From Rhizobiaceae bacterium (lineage in GTDB: Bacteria; Pseudomonadota; Alphaproteobacteria; Rhizobiales; Rhizobiaceae), in the NCBI GenBank assembly GCA_023953775.1, contig JAMLJD010000029.1, positions 1 through 47,561 of the forward strand: a stretch of 47,561 nt of DNA, written 5' to 3'. The notes beneath the pieces were generated by a model that worked only from the letters and a program-made list of their open reading frames with translations, searched no databases and was not told where the DNA came from. Shown here piece by piece: positions 32,377 through 40,638 of the stretch; position 1 is the stretch's first letter; each line of letters begins with the position of its first letter. The position numbers and the translations under genes were made by a program.

Positions 32377-33756
32377 ATGCCGATCAACATCACCATGCCT
32401 GCCCTGTCGCCGACGATGGAAGAGGGCAATCTCGCCAAATGGCTGGTCAAGGAGGGCGACAGCGTCGCCCCCGGCGACGTGATTGCCGAGATCGAGACCG
32501 ACAAGGCGACGATGGAAGTCGAGGCCGTCGATGAGGGAACCGTCGCCAGGATCGTCGTCCCGGCCGGCACCGAGGGCGTCAAGGTCAATGCGCTGATCGC
32601 GATCCTCGCAGGCGAGGGCGAAGACGTGAAGGACGCCGCCAAGGGTGGTGGCGATGCCGCCCCGAAGGCGGAGGCTCCGAAGAACGAAGCGCCCACCTCT
32701 CCCTCGGATGGGGGTCGCGCCGAAGGCGCGGGTGGGGGTGAGAAATCCACGCCAACTCCAACCCCGGCGCCACAGGCGTCCGCTCCGTCGAAATCGCGTG
32801 ACGGCGACCGCACCTTCTCCTCGCCGCTGGCACGCCGTATCGCGAGGGACGCCGGCGTCGATATTTCTGCCGTAAATGGAAGCGGACCCAGGGGCCGCGT
32901 CGTCAAGGCCGACGTCGAAGCCGCGATCGCCGGCGGTGGCGCCAAGGCGAAGCCCGGTCAGGCGGCCCCTGCTGCGTCCGCCGCCGCCGCACCGGCGCCG
33001 AAGCCGATGTCGGACGACGCGGTGCTGAAGCTGTTCGAGGAGGGGTCCTACGATCTCGTCCCGCACGACAACATGCGCAAGACGATCGCCCGGCGTCTGG
33101 TCGAGGCGAAGTCGACCATTCCGCATTTCTACCTGACGCTCGACTGCGAGCTCGATGCCTTGCTGGCGTTGCGCAAGCAGCTGAATGACAGCGCCCCGAC
33201 GAAGAAGACCGACAAGGGCGAGACGCCGGCCTACAAGCTCTCGGTCAACGACATGGTGATCAAGGCGATGGCGCTGGCGCTGCGCGACGTGCCGGCCGCG
33301 AACGCCTCTTGGACCGACGCCAACATGGTGATGCACAAGCATGCCGACGTCGGCGTCGCCGTTTCGATCCCCGGCGGCCTGATCACGCCGATCGTCAAGC
33401 GCGCCGACGAGAAGACCCTTTCGGTCATCTCCAACGAGATGAAGGACCTTGCCGGCCGCGCGCGCAACCGCAAGCTCAAGCCCGAGGAGTATCAGGGCGG
33501 CACCACGGCCGTTTCCAATCTCGGCATGTTCGGCATCAAGGACTTCGCCGCGGTCATCAACCCGCCGCACGCGACCATTCTCGCGGTCGGCGCGGGCGAG
33601 GAACGCGCTGTTGTGAAGAACGGCCAGGTCGTGGTCGCCACCGTCATGTCGGTCACGCTGTCGACCGACCACCGCGCGGTTGACGGCGCGCTGGGCGCCG
33701 AGCTTCTCGCCGCCTTCAAGCGCTACATCGAGAACCCGATGGGAATGCTGGTATAG
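32377..33756 (+). CDS. pdhC: Pyruvate dehydrogenase E2: dihydrolipoyllysine acetyltransferase
   Basis: E2 is the core of the complex and transfers acetyl from lipoyl-lysine to CoA. The 459-residue protein has one lipoyl domain (1-80, Lys43 in ETDKATME), a linker, the E1/E3-binding domain (FSSPLARRIARDAGVDISAV, about 146-185) and the catalytic domain with STDHRAVDGALGAE (His about 432, Asp about 436). The linker near residues 104-126 (TSPSDGGRAEGAGGGEK) differs from the usual Lys/Ala/Pro composition and is encoded by a G-run-rich palindromic stretch that may be an inserted repeat. It starts 15 bases after pdhB. Confidence 0.96.
   Translation: MPINITMPALSPTMEEGNLAKWLVKEGDSVAPGDVIAEIETDKATMEVEAVDEGTVARIVVPAGTEGVKVNALIAILAGEGEDVKDAAKGGGDAAPKAEAPKNEAPTSPSDGGRAEGAGGGEKSTPTPTPAPQASAPSKSRDGDRTFSSPLARRIARDAGVDISAVNGSGPRGRVVKADVEAAIAGGGAKAKPGQAAPAASAAAAPAPKPMSDDAVLKLFEEGSYDLVPHDNMRKTIARRLVEAKSTIPHFYLTLDCELDALLALRKQLNDSAPTKKTDKGETPAYKLSVNDMVIKAMALALRDVPAANASWTDANMVMHKHADVGVAVSIPGGLITPIVKRADEKTLSVISNEMKDLAGRARNRKLKPEEYQGGTTAVSNLGMFGIKDFAAVINPPHATILAVGAGEERAVVKNGQVVVATVMSVTLSTDHRAVDGALGAELLAAFKRYIENPMGMLV
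32693..32745. repeat. Candidate REP-like palindromic element inside the pdhC linker
   Basis: The stretch has a perfect stem CGCGCC-GAA-GGCGCG (32716-32730). It is flanked by CACCTCTCCCTC and GGATGGGGGT on one side and GGTGGGGGTGAG on the other. Read on the minus strand it runs CTCACCCCCACC to GAGGGAGAGGTG, the style of dispersed intergenic repeats in GC-rich proteobacteria. It stays in frame within a disordered linker. Repeat identity is an inference. Confidence 0.35.
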
Positions 33757-33790
33757 CGCGAAGGCAGGAAGTCGGAAGGAAGGTGCCGCC

Positions 33791-34333
33791 ATGGCCATGA
33801 CTGTTCACAGCGACAAGTTGCGCGCCTCCTGGGGATGGATGGCGCTGTTCGCCGTCATCTCGCTGATCGGCGGTGTCCTGGCGCTGCTCAACCCGTTCGC
33901 GGCCACGCTCGCCGCGACGCTGCTTGCCGGATGGACCTTTGCCTTTCTCGGCGCCCTGCAGATCGTCCAGGCCTTCCGCGTCCAGGGCTGGGCCGGGTTC
34001 CTGTGGTCGCTCCTGTTCGGCGTGCTGACCCTGCTGGTCGGCATCTCGCTGGTCTTCAACCCGCTCGCCGGCATGGTGTCGCTCACGCTGCTGGTGGCAG
34101 TGCTGTTCCTGGCGACCGGCATCGTCAAGCTGATGTATGCCTTCTCGCTGCGTCCGGTTGCCGGCTGGGTGTGGGTGCTCGTTTCCGCGCTGCTGTCGCT
34201 CGCCATCGGCATCATGATCTTCGCCGATCTGCCATGGGCCGCGACCTCCATCCTCGGCATCCTGCTCGGCGTCGAACTCGTCTCGAACGGCGTTCTGTTC
34301 CTGTTCATTGCCCTTGGACTGCGCAAATTGTGA
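33791..34333 (+). CDS. HdeD/DUF308 family membrane protein
   Basis: The 180-residue protein has about six membrane segments in three related pairs, with the repeated pattern of a hydrophobic helix followed by an N/D-P-hydrophobic turn (VLALLNPFAATLAATLLAGW, LVFNPLAGMVSLTLLVA). This matches HdeD-like proteins of the short-repeat DUF308 family. HdeD of E. coli is linked to acid resistance, but the function of rhizobial members is not established. GGAAGG precedes ATG 33791; a second ATG two codons later is possible. It sits 34 bases after pdhC and 18 bases before the SGNH hydrolase gene, so it is probably transcribed with the pdh genes. Confidence 0.85.
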   Translation: MAMTVHSDKLRASWGWMALFAVISLIGGVLALLNPFAATLAATLLAGWTFAFLGALQIVQAFRVQGWAGFLWSLLFGVLTLLVGISLVFNPLAGMVSLTLLVAVLFLATGIVKLMYAFSLRPVAGWVWVLVSALLSLAIGIMIFADLPWAATSILGILLGVELVSNGVLFLFIALGLRKL

Positions 34334-34351
34334 CGGGCGGCTGAAGCGCGC

Positions 34352-34993
34352 ATGAAAACCGTTCTCTGCTATGGCGATTCACTGACCTGGGGCTCCGATG
34401 CCGAAACCGGCGGCCGGCATGCCCGCCAGGACCGCTGGCCGGTCGTGCTTCAGGCCGCGCTCGGCGACGACGCCCAGGTGATCGCGGAAGGCCTGCGCGG
34501 CCGCACGACAGCCTTCGACGAGCATCTGGCCGACTGCGACCGCAACGGCGCGCGCATCCTGCCGACCGTCCTCTACACGCACGCGCCGATCGATCTGGTG
34601 ATCCTGCTTCTCGGTACCAACGACATGAAGCCGGCCATCGCCGGCACCGCCGTCGCGGCGATGCAGGGCATGCGGCGACTCGTATCGCTGATCCAGCTGA
34701 ACGCGCTGCGCGACGGGTCGGCCGAACCGCCGGCCATCCTCATCGTCGCGCCGCCGCCGTTGTGCGAGACCGCGAACCACGAATACAGCGCGATGTTCGC
34801 CGGCGGCATCGAGCAATCGAAGATGCTCGCGTCGCTCTACGCCGATCTTGCCGACGAGACGGGCTGCGGCTTCTACGACGCCGGCTCCGTCGCGCAAACC
34901 TCGCCTGTCGACGGTGTCCATCTCGACGCCGCCAACACGCGCGCCATCGGCAAGGGGCTCGAGTCGGTGGTCAGGATGATGCTCGGGCTCTAG
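34352..34993 (+). CDS. SGNH/GDSL-family hydrolase (arylesterase-like)
   Basis: The 213-residue protein has all four SGNH blocks: block I CYGDSLTWGSD (nucleophile Ser10), a block II Gly region (EGLRGRTT), block III LLGTNDMK and block V DGVHLDA with the catalytic Asp/His pair. It has no signal peptide, so it is probably cytoplasmic. Members close to this form are called arylesterases or acyl/acetyl-esterases, and the natural substrate is unknown. The gene recurs between pdhC and lpdA in Hyphomicrobiales (general knowledge of the group), but no link to pyruvate oxidation is known to me. Confidence 0.88.
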   Translation: MKTVLCYGDSLTWGSDAETGGRHARQDRWPVVLQAALGDDAQVIAEGLRGRTTAFDEHLADCDRNGARILPTVLYTHAPIDLVILLLGTNDMKPAIAGTAVAAMQGMRRLVSLIQLNALRDGSAEPPAILIVAPPPLCETANHEYSAMFAGGIEQSKMLASLYADLADETGCGFYDAGSVAQTSPVDGVHLDAANTRAIGKGLESVVRMMLGL

Positions 34994-35089
34994 GCCCACA
35001 GGGCCTGGCCGGGAACTGGGTTGATCGAGGTCAAGGAGAGGGAGGATCTGGCGAATAGGCTCGGAGGCGGATGAAACAAGGAGAGATCC

Positions 35090-35365
35090 ATGTCCCATAC
35101 CCCTCACGAACTGGCGGACGAGTTTCCGGACGAAGTGGCCCAGATCAGGCATCTGTGCCAGACCGATGGTCACTTTGCGCGCCTCGCCAATGAATACCAC
35201 GTCCTCAACAGGACGATCCACCGGGCCGAGACGGATGTCGAGCCGGTCGACGACATGCACCTGACCGCGTTGCGGAAAGAGCGCCTGCGTCTGAAGGATG
35301 AAATCTACGGCATGCTGAACCGGCACGAGCCTGTTCCGGCGATGCCCACATCGGAAGTCGGCTGA
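35090..35365 (+). CDS. YdcH family protein (DUF465)
   Basis: A 91-residue, charged, mostly helical protein. The central block HFARLANEYHVLNRTIHRAE and the C-terminal LRKERLRLKDEIYGML are the DUF465 pattern: two short helices, probably forming a hairpin or dimer. Its function is unknown. The start ATG 35090 is preceded by AAGGAGAG, a strong ribosome-binding site. It is placed between the SGNH hydrolase gene and lpdA. Confidence 0.85.
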   Translation: MSHTPHELADEFPDEVAQIRHLCQTDGHFARLANEYHVLNRTIHRAETDVEPVDDMHLTALRKERLRLKDEIYGMLNRHEPVPAMPTSEVG

Positions 35366-35450
35366 AAGCGTTCCCGCTTCCAGCCTGACGGGGATCGCAG
35401 GGGCGCAGCCGCGCCGCGTGGTCCCCGAAAACAGGAGATGGAAGCGAGAT

Positions 35451-36893
35451 ATGGCTGACACTTACGACGTCATCATCATCGGGGCGGGGCCGGGCGGATA
35501 CGTGACGGCCATTCGGGCGGCCCAGCTCGGCCTCAAGACCGCGGTGGTCGAACGGGAGCATCTCGGCGGCATCTGCTCCAACTGGGGCTGCATCCCGACC
35601 AAGGCGCTGCTGCGCTCGGCCGAGATCATGCACTTCGCCGAGCATGCCAAGGACTACGGCCTCAAGCTCGACGGCACGGTGACGCCGGATGTCAAGGCCG
35701 TCGTCGAGCGCTCGCGCGGGGTGGCCGCGCGCATGAATGGCGGCGTTGGCATCCTGATGAAGAAGAACAAGGTCGACGTGATCTGGGGCGAGGCGAAGCT
35801 TGCCAAACCCGGCGAGATCAGCGTTTCGAAGCCGACGAAGAAGGCGATGGAGCCGCAGGTTCCGCAGCCGAAGAACACGCTGGGCGAGGGAACCTACAAG
35901 GCCAGGCACATCATCGTTGCGACCGGCGCACGTCCGCGCGTCCTGCCGGGCATCGAGCCCGACGGCAAGCTGATCTGGACCTATTTCGAGGCGATGATCC
36001 CCAAGGAGATGCCCAAGTCGCTGATCGTCATGGGCTCGGGCGCGATCGGCATCGAGTTCGCGTCGTTCTATCGCACCATGGGCGTCGAGGTGACCGTGGT
36101 CGAGCTCATGCCGCAGATCATGCCGGTCGAGGACGCCGAGATTTCGAAATTCGCGCAGAAGCGCCTCGAGAAGCAGGGCATGAAGTTCCTGCTCGAAGCC
36201 AAGGTGTCGAAGGTCGAGAAGGCCGCGAACGCGGTGACGGCGCATATCGAAACCAAGGACGGGAAGACCGAGAAGATCACGGCCGACCGGCTGATTTCGG
36301 CCGTCGGGGTGCAGGGCAACATCGAGAACCTCGGACTGGAGGCGCTCGGCGTGAAGACGGATCGCGGATGCATCGTCATCGACGAGTATTGCCGCACCAA
36401 TGTTGCCGGCCTCTACGCGATAGGCGACGTCGCCGGCCCGCCCATGCTCGCCCACAAGGCCGAACATGAAGGCGTCATCTGCGTCGAGAAGATCGCCGGC
36501 CTGCATCCGCACCCGATGGACAAGTCGCTCATTCCGGGCTGCACCTATTGCCATCCGCAGGTCGCGTCGGTCGGCCTCACCGAGGCCAGGGCGAAAGAGG
36601 CCGGCCGCGACGTTCGCGTCGGCCGCTTTCCCTTCGTCGCGAACGGCAAGGCCGTCGCGCTTGGCGAGGACCAGGGCCTGGTCAAGACGGTCTTCGACAG
36701 GAAGACGGGCGAACTGCTCGGCGCGCATATGGTCGGTGCAGAGGTGACCGAGCTGATCCAGGGATTCGTGGTGGCCATGAACCTCGAGACGACCGAGGAA
36801 GAACTCATGCACACGATTTTCCCGCACCCCACACTGTCGGAAATGATGAAGGAGAGCGTGCTCGACGCCTATGGCCGCGCTTTGAACGCCTGA
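35451..36893 (+). CDS. lpdA: Dihydrolipoyl dehydrogenase (E3)
   Basis: E3 re-oxidises dihydrolipoyl-E2 with NAD+. The 480-residue flavoprotein has the FAD motif IIIGAGPGGYVTAIRAAQLG, the redox disulfide in GGICSNWGCIPTKALL, the NAD motif MGSGAIGIEFASFY and the dimerisation/active-site motif FPHPTLSEMMKES. An insertion of about 20 residues near 125-150 (KPTKKAMEPQVPQPKN) is present, as in other rhizobial PDH-linked E3 proteins. The start ATG 35451 gives the family N-terminus MADTYDVIIIGAG. Its position after pdhABC makes it the E3 of pyruvate dehydrogenase. Confidence 0.96.
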   Translation: MADTYDVIIIGAGPGGYVTAIRAAQLGLKTAVVEREHLGGICSNWGCIPTKALLRSAEIMHFAEHAKDYGLKLDGTVTPDVKAVVERSRGVAARMNGGVGILMKKNKVDVIWGEAKLAKPGEISVSKPTKKAMEPQVPQPKNTLGEGTYKARHIIVATGARPRVLPGIEPDGKLIWTYFEAMIPKEMPKSLIVMGSGAIGIEFASFYRTMGVEVTVVELMPQIMPVEDAEISKFAQKRLEKQGMKFLLEAKVSKVEKAANAVTAHIETKDGKTEKITADRLISAVGVQGNIENLGLEALGVKTDRGCIVIDEYCRTNVAGLYAIGDVAGPPMLAHKAEHEGVICVEKIAGLHPHPMDKSLIPGCTYCHPQVASVGLTEARAKEAGRDVRVGRFPFVANGKAVALGEDQGLVKTVFDRKTGELLGAHMVGAEVTELIQGFVVAMNLETTEEELMHTIFPHPTLSEMMKESVLDAYGRALNA

Positions 36894-36899
36894 TGCGCC

Positions 36900-36920
36900 T
36901 TCCGGCGGTCCGCGCCGGAA
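36900..36920 (+). terminator. Hairpin after lpdA, possible attenuating terminator
   Basis: An 8-base stem (TTCCGGCG / CGCCGGAA) with a 5-base loop starts 7 bases after the lpdA stop. There is no T-run, so it may stabilise the 3' end or terminate weakly rather than act as a full intrinsic terminator. Confidence 0.4.
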
Positions 36921-36978
36921 CGCTTCGGTCTCCCGCGCGTTGTGATTGGGTAACGTTCATTTTGATTGGAGAGGGTTC

Positions 36979-37230
36979 ATGGAAGACGCTGGTGTAGGTT
37001 GGATCGCCGCTATCATCATAGGCGGGCTGGCTGGTTGGCTGGCCGAGCAGTTCATGAAGAGCAATATGGGGCTCTTGATGAACATAATCCTGGGTATCGT
37101 CGGGGCGGTCGTCGCCAATGTGCTGCTCGGCCTGTTCGGCATAGCGCTGGGTGGGTGGATCGGCTATCTCATCGCCGGCTTTATCGGTGCATGCATACTG
37201 ATCGCCGTGGCGCGCGCCATAAGGCGATAA
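36979..37230 (+). CDS. GlsB/YeaQ/YmgE family stress response membrane protein
   Basis: The 83-residue protein has three closely spaced, glycine-rich membrane segments (GWIAAIIIGGLAGWLAEQFM, LLMNIILGIVGAVVANVLLG, GWIGYLIAGFIGACILIAVA) and ends in basic residues. This is the transglycosylase-associated (GlsB/YeaQ) family, linked to stress but without a known biochemical activity. ATG 36979 was chosen because GGAGAGGG lies just upstream; an in-frame TTG at 36946 is unlikely. It lies between lpdA and lipA. Confidence 0.88.
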   Translation: MEDAGVGWIAAIIIGGLAGWLAEQFMKSNMGLLMNIILGIVGAVVANVLLGLFGIALGGWIGYLIAGFIGACILIAVARAIRR

Positions 37231-37263
37231 CGTCCGGATTTTCTGCCGATACGGCAATGATGC

Positions 37264-37289
37264 AAGGCCGCCATGCCCATGGCGGCCTT
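37264..37289 (+). terminator. Hairpin terminator after the GlsB-family gene
   Basis: AAGGCCGCCAT and ATGGCGGCCTT form a perfect 11-base stem around a GCCC loop, 33 bases after the stop. The T-run is short (TT, then ACATTTG). The stem strength and position still favour a terminator separating the pdh unit from lipA. Confidence 0.7.
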
Positions 37290-37363
37290 ACATTTGTGGG
37301 CCGCGCGACCTATAACGGGGCATGGGTTGCGGCGCACGCCGCGCATTGCTAGTCGGAGACCCG

Positions 37364-38326
37364 ATGGTCACCATTCTCGACACCGTTTCGAAGTCCCGCC
37401 CGCGTCATCCGGAGAAGGTGCATCGCCCCGATACGGAGGTGCTGCGCAAGCCCGAATGGATCCGCGTCAGGGCTCCGGTGTCACGCGGCTATCTCGAGAC
37501 GCGCGAGATCGTGAAATCGAACAAGCTCGTAACGGTCTGCGAGGAGGCGGGCTGCCCGAACATCGGCGAATGCTGGGACAAGAAGCACGCGACCTTCATG
37601 ATCATGGGTGAGATCTGCACCCGGGCCTGCGCCTTCTGCAATGTCGCGACGGGCATTCCCAATGCGCTCGATGCCGACGAGCCGGCAAACGTCGCCCGTG
37701 CCGTGGGCCAGATGGGCCTGAGCCACGTCGTCATCACCTCGGTTGACCGCGACGATCTCGCCGACGGTGGAGCCCGCCATTTCGCCGATGTGATCCGCTC
37801 GATCCGCGAAGTCTCGCCCGGAACGACGATCGAGATCCTCACGCCGGACTTCCTGAGGAAGCCGGGCGCGCTTGAGATCGTCGTCGAGGCGAGGCCGGAC
37901 GTCTTCAACCACAATCTCGAGACCGTCCCGTCCAACTACCTGACGGTGCGGCCCGGTGCGCGGTATTTCCACTCCATCCGCCTGTTGCAGCGGGTCAAGG
38001 AACTCGACCCGTCGATCTTCACCAAGTCGGGCATCATGGTTGGCCTCGGCGAGGAGCGGAACGAGGTCCTCCAGTTGATGGACGACCTGCGCACGGCGGA
38101 TGTCGATTTCATCACCATCGGCCAGTACCTGCAGCCGACGCGCAAGCATCACCAGGTCATGAAGTTCGTCACGCCGGACGAATTCAAGTCCTACGAGACG
38201 ATCGCCTACACCAAGGGTTTCCTGATGGTGGCGTCGAGCCCGCTGACACGCTCGTCTCATCACGCCGGCGACGATTTCGCGCGCCTGCGCGCTGCCCGCG
38301 AGGCGAAGTCCGCCGCGTCGGCCTGA
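37364..38326 (+). CDS. lipA: Lipoyl synthase LipA
   Basis: LipA inserts two sulfur atoms into octanoyl chains on lipoyl domains, maturing PdhB and PdhC encoded upstream. The 320-residue radical SAM enzyme has both iron-sulfur clusters: the auxiliary cluster C-X4-C-X5-C in [12 protein letters not shown], and the radical SAM C-X3-C-X2-C in CTRACAFC. The C-terminal [10 protein letters not shown] supplies the serine ligand. ATG 37364 is preceded by CGGAGA. An in-frame upstream start at 37322 gives a non-homologous extension. coq10 follows 9 bases after. Confidence 0.97.
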   Translation: MVTILDTVSKSRPRHPEKVHRPDTEVLRKPEWIRVRAPVSRGYLETREIVKSNKLVTVCEEAGCPNIGECWDKKHATFMIMGEICTRACAFCNVATGIPNALDADEPANVARAVGQMGLSHVVITSVDRDDLADGGARHFADVIRSIREVSPGTTIEILTPDFLRKPGALEIVVEARPDVFNHNLETVPSNYLTVRPGARYFHSIRLLQRVKELDPSIFTKSGIMVGLGEERNEVLQLMDDLRTADVDFITIGQYLQPTRKHHQVMKFVTPDEFKSYETIAYTKGFLMVASSPLTRSSHHAGDDFARLRAAREAKSAASA

Positions 38327-38335
38327 CACGCCACG

Positions 38336-38788
38336 ATGCCGAAATTCGAGACGGTCAGGCACGTACATCATTCGCCCGAACAGATGTTCGCGCTGGTGGC
38401 CGATGTCGAGAAATATCCCGAGTTCCTGCCGATGTGCGAGGCGCTGACCGTGCGTTCGCGACGCGAGCGCGAGGGCGTCACCCTGCTCGTGGCCGACATG
38501 AGCGTCGGCTACAAGGCGATTAGCGAGACCTTCACCAGCCAGGTGGTGCTGAAACCGGCCGACAACGCGATCGACGTCAAATATCTCGACGGCCCGTTCC
38601 GCTACCTCGACAATCGCTGGCGTTTCGAACCGCACGGCGAGGGCGGTTGCGCGGTGCGATTCTACATCGACTACGAGTTCAAGAGCCGCATCCTCGGCGC
38701 GGTGATGGGCGCGATGTTCGATCGCGCCTTCCACATGTTCACCGAAGCCTTCGAAAAGCGGGCCGACGCGATCTACGGCGTCGCCTGA
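38336..38788 (+). CDS. COQ10/RatA-family START-domain protein (ubiquinone-binding)
   Basis: The 150-residue SRPBCC-fold protein has the family blocks HVHHSPEQMFALVADVEKYPEFLPMC, DGPFRYLDNRWRFEP and a C-terminal helix FDRAFHMFTEAFEKRAD. Members bind coenzyme Q and support respiration in mitochondria and alphaproteobacteria; E. coli members are called RatA and described as a ribosome-acting toxin. With no antitoxin nearby and a respiratory context (pdh, lipA), the COQ10 role fits better. It is translated just after lipA. The last 16 bases overlap the convergent pncC. Confidence 0.9.
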   Translation: MPKFETVRHVHHSPEQMFALVADVEKYPEFLPMCEALTVRSRREREGVTLLVADMSVGYKAISETFTSQVVLKPADNAIDVKYLDGPFRYLDNRWRFEPHGEGGCAVRFYIDYEFKSRILGAVMGAMFDRAFHMFTEAFEKRADAIYGVA

Positions 38789-39273
38789 GGTTCTTCCAGG
38801 GCCTCAAGAAGCAGCGACAGTGCAAATTCCACGCTCTGCTGCCGGATGAAGGCACGGCCACGATCTTCGAACCGGCATTCCCGTGTGATCGCCGCGCGGT
38901 TCGACTGCGCAAGGCCGAACCACACCAGCCCGACCGGCTTCTGCCCGGACCCGCCGCCGGGACCGGCGACCCCAGTGACCGAGACAGCGATCCCGGCCCT
39001 CGAGTTGCGCAGCGCGCCCTCAGCCATGGCGCGCGCCGTCTCCGAGGACACTGCGCCATGGGCATCGAGCGTGGCTTGGCCGACGCCGAGAAGGTCCATC
39101 TTGGCGTCGTTGGAATAGGTCACGAAGCCGCATTCGAACACATCGGAAGAGCCGGCGATGTCGGTCAGCGCGGCGGCGATCATCCCGCCTGTGCAGGACT
39201 CGGCCGTTGCGATCGTCGTGCCGTTCCCGCGCGCGGCGTCCAGGACCTTGGTCGCAAGATCGGGTGCGATCAC
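38773..39273 (-). CDS. pncC: CinA C-terminal domain protein (nicotinamide-nucleotide amidohydrolase)
   Basis: PncC deamidates nicotinamide mononucleotide to recycle NAD breakdown products. The 166-residue protein is the stand-alone CinA C-terminal domain: [20 protein letters not shown] (catalytic Ser region), [15 protein letters not shown] and [20 protein letters not shown]. The start is GTG 39273 with AGGAGG 9 bases upstream, overlapping the ispDF stop as GTGA. The frame is open further upstream to 39879, but that is antisense-shifted ispDF sequence and is not coding here. This is the last clean gene before the damaged patch. Confidence 0.92.
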   Translation of the reverse strand: MIAPDLATKVLDAARGNGTTIATAESCTGGMIAAALTDIAGSSDVFECGFVTYSNDAKMDLLGVGQATLDAHGAVSSETARAMAEGALRNSRAGIAVSVTGVAGPGGGSGQKPVGLVWFGLAQSNRAAITRECRFEDRGRAFIRQQSVEFALSLLLEALEEPQATP

Positions 39274-40498
39274 GCCGGCAATCCTCCTGGATAGACGACG
39301 CTGACGCTGGCGATGGCCGCGATCCCTTCCTCGCGCCCGATGAAGCCCAGCTTCTCGTTGGTCGTCGCCTTGACCGAGACGCGTTCGGCCGCGATGCCGA
39401 GGATTTCGGCCATGGTCGCCGTCATGGCGGGCCGGTGCGGCCCGACCTTTGGCGCCTCGCAGATCAGCGTGACGTCGGCATTGGCGATCCGCCCGCCTTT
39501 CTCGCGCACCAGACTGGCGGCATGCCGCAGGAACACCGCCGAGGCGGCACCCTTCCATTGCGGGTCGGAGGGCGGGAAATGCGTCCCGATATCGCCGGCC
39601 GCGCAAGTCGCCAGAAGCGCGTCCGTCAGCGCATGCAGGCCGACATCGGCGTCGGAATGGCCGGACAGGCTCTTGTCGTGGTCGATCCGCACTCCACACA
39701 GCGTCACATGATCGCCGGGACCGAAGGAATGCACATCGTAGCCGCTGCCGGTCCGGACGTCGGGGAACGTCGCGGCCGCCCGTCCAAGTCGTTCGTCGGC
39801 CATCACGATGTCGCGCCCCCAGGTGAGTTTGACGTTGTCCGGCGAGCCGGCGACCACATGCACGGGAATGCCGGCCCACTCCGCGATCGCCGCGTCGTCG
39901 GTGAAGTCGTCGCGGCCGCTCTCATGCGCTCTTTCATGGGCGGCAAGAATCGCCTGGAACCCGAAGCCCTGCGGTTTGCGCGGCGAAGAGAGCCGTTGCG
40001 GTCGACAGTGCCCGAGACGACGCCGAGCGCGTCCATCTTCAGCGTGTCGGAGACCGGCAGTGCCGGCAGCGCGCCGCGGTCCGCCTCGATGGCGGCGATG
40101 ATCGCGTCAGCAGCGCATCGTCGATGAACGGCCTGACGCCGTCATGGATCAGCACGCACTTCGAGGTGCATCGGCGGCGAGCGCGAGCAGCGCCAGGCGC
40201 GTCGAGGATTGCCGTGACGCGCCGCCGTGAACGAAACGCACCTGCGACGACCAGACCGGCTGCCGCGGCTTCGATCAGGGCCTCGTCGTCGTCGCGATGG
40301 ACGGCCACGACGACCGGGCCGATCGCCGCATGCGCGCACAGTGCTTCGAGCGTGTGGCGGATCACCGGCTTGCCTGCCGATGAGCCGATATTGCTTCGGG
40401 CCGTCAGTAGGATTGCCCGCGCGTTCGCCACGACCGGCGGCCACCACGACCACCGCCACCTTGCCTGTCGAAGCCCCGGAAATGCCGCCGCGCGTCAT
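39270..40498 (-). pseudogene. ispDF: Bifunctional IspD/IspF (MEP pathway), frameshifted in the IspD half
   Basis: IspDF fuses the cytidylyltransferase (IspD) and the 2-C-methylerythritol 2,4-cyclodiphosphate synthase (IspF) of isoprenoid synthesis. The IspF half (39270-39863) is intact: [33 protein letters not shown] and [15 protein letters not shown]. The IspD half is spread over all three frames. Pieces are VAVVVVAAGRGERAG with GPKQY, KPVIRHTLEALCAHAAIGPVVVAVHRDDDE, VLIHDGVRPFIDDALL, and [15 protein letters not shown]. Breaks lie near 39,985-39,995, 40,100, 40,160, 40,230 and 40,385. I place the start at ATG 40498. The pathway is normally essential, so errors in the sequence are more likely than a dead gene. 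Confidence 0.88.
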
Positions 40499-40638
40499 GC
40501 CGAAGCCGCCAGTCGCGACGTCTTTGATTGGCCAGCCCCGTCGACCGATTCCGCGGCGCGCGTCGGGATTCGGCGTTGCAATGTCACGCAAAGATGTCTA
40601 GTGGATAGGCAGACAGTCCAACTGCCCGGTTTTTGTGC

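Noticed and set aside
30709..33798. A minus-strand open frame of more than 1,000 codons opposite pdhA-pdhB-pdhC.
   Set aside because: It is antisense to three clear genes and is rich in Arg, Asp, Gly and His with no recognisable domain. Long antisense frames of this kind arise from the GC-rich third positions of the real genes.
38336..38788. RatA toxin of a toxin-antitoxin pair.
   Set aside because: No antitoxin gene (RatB-like) is adjacent: lipA precedes it and pncC is convergent. The respiratory context favours a COQ10-type protein.
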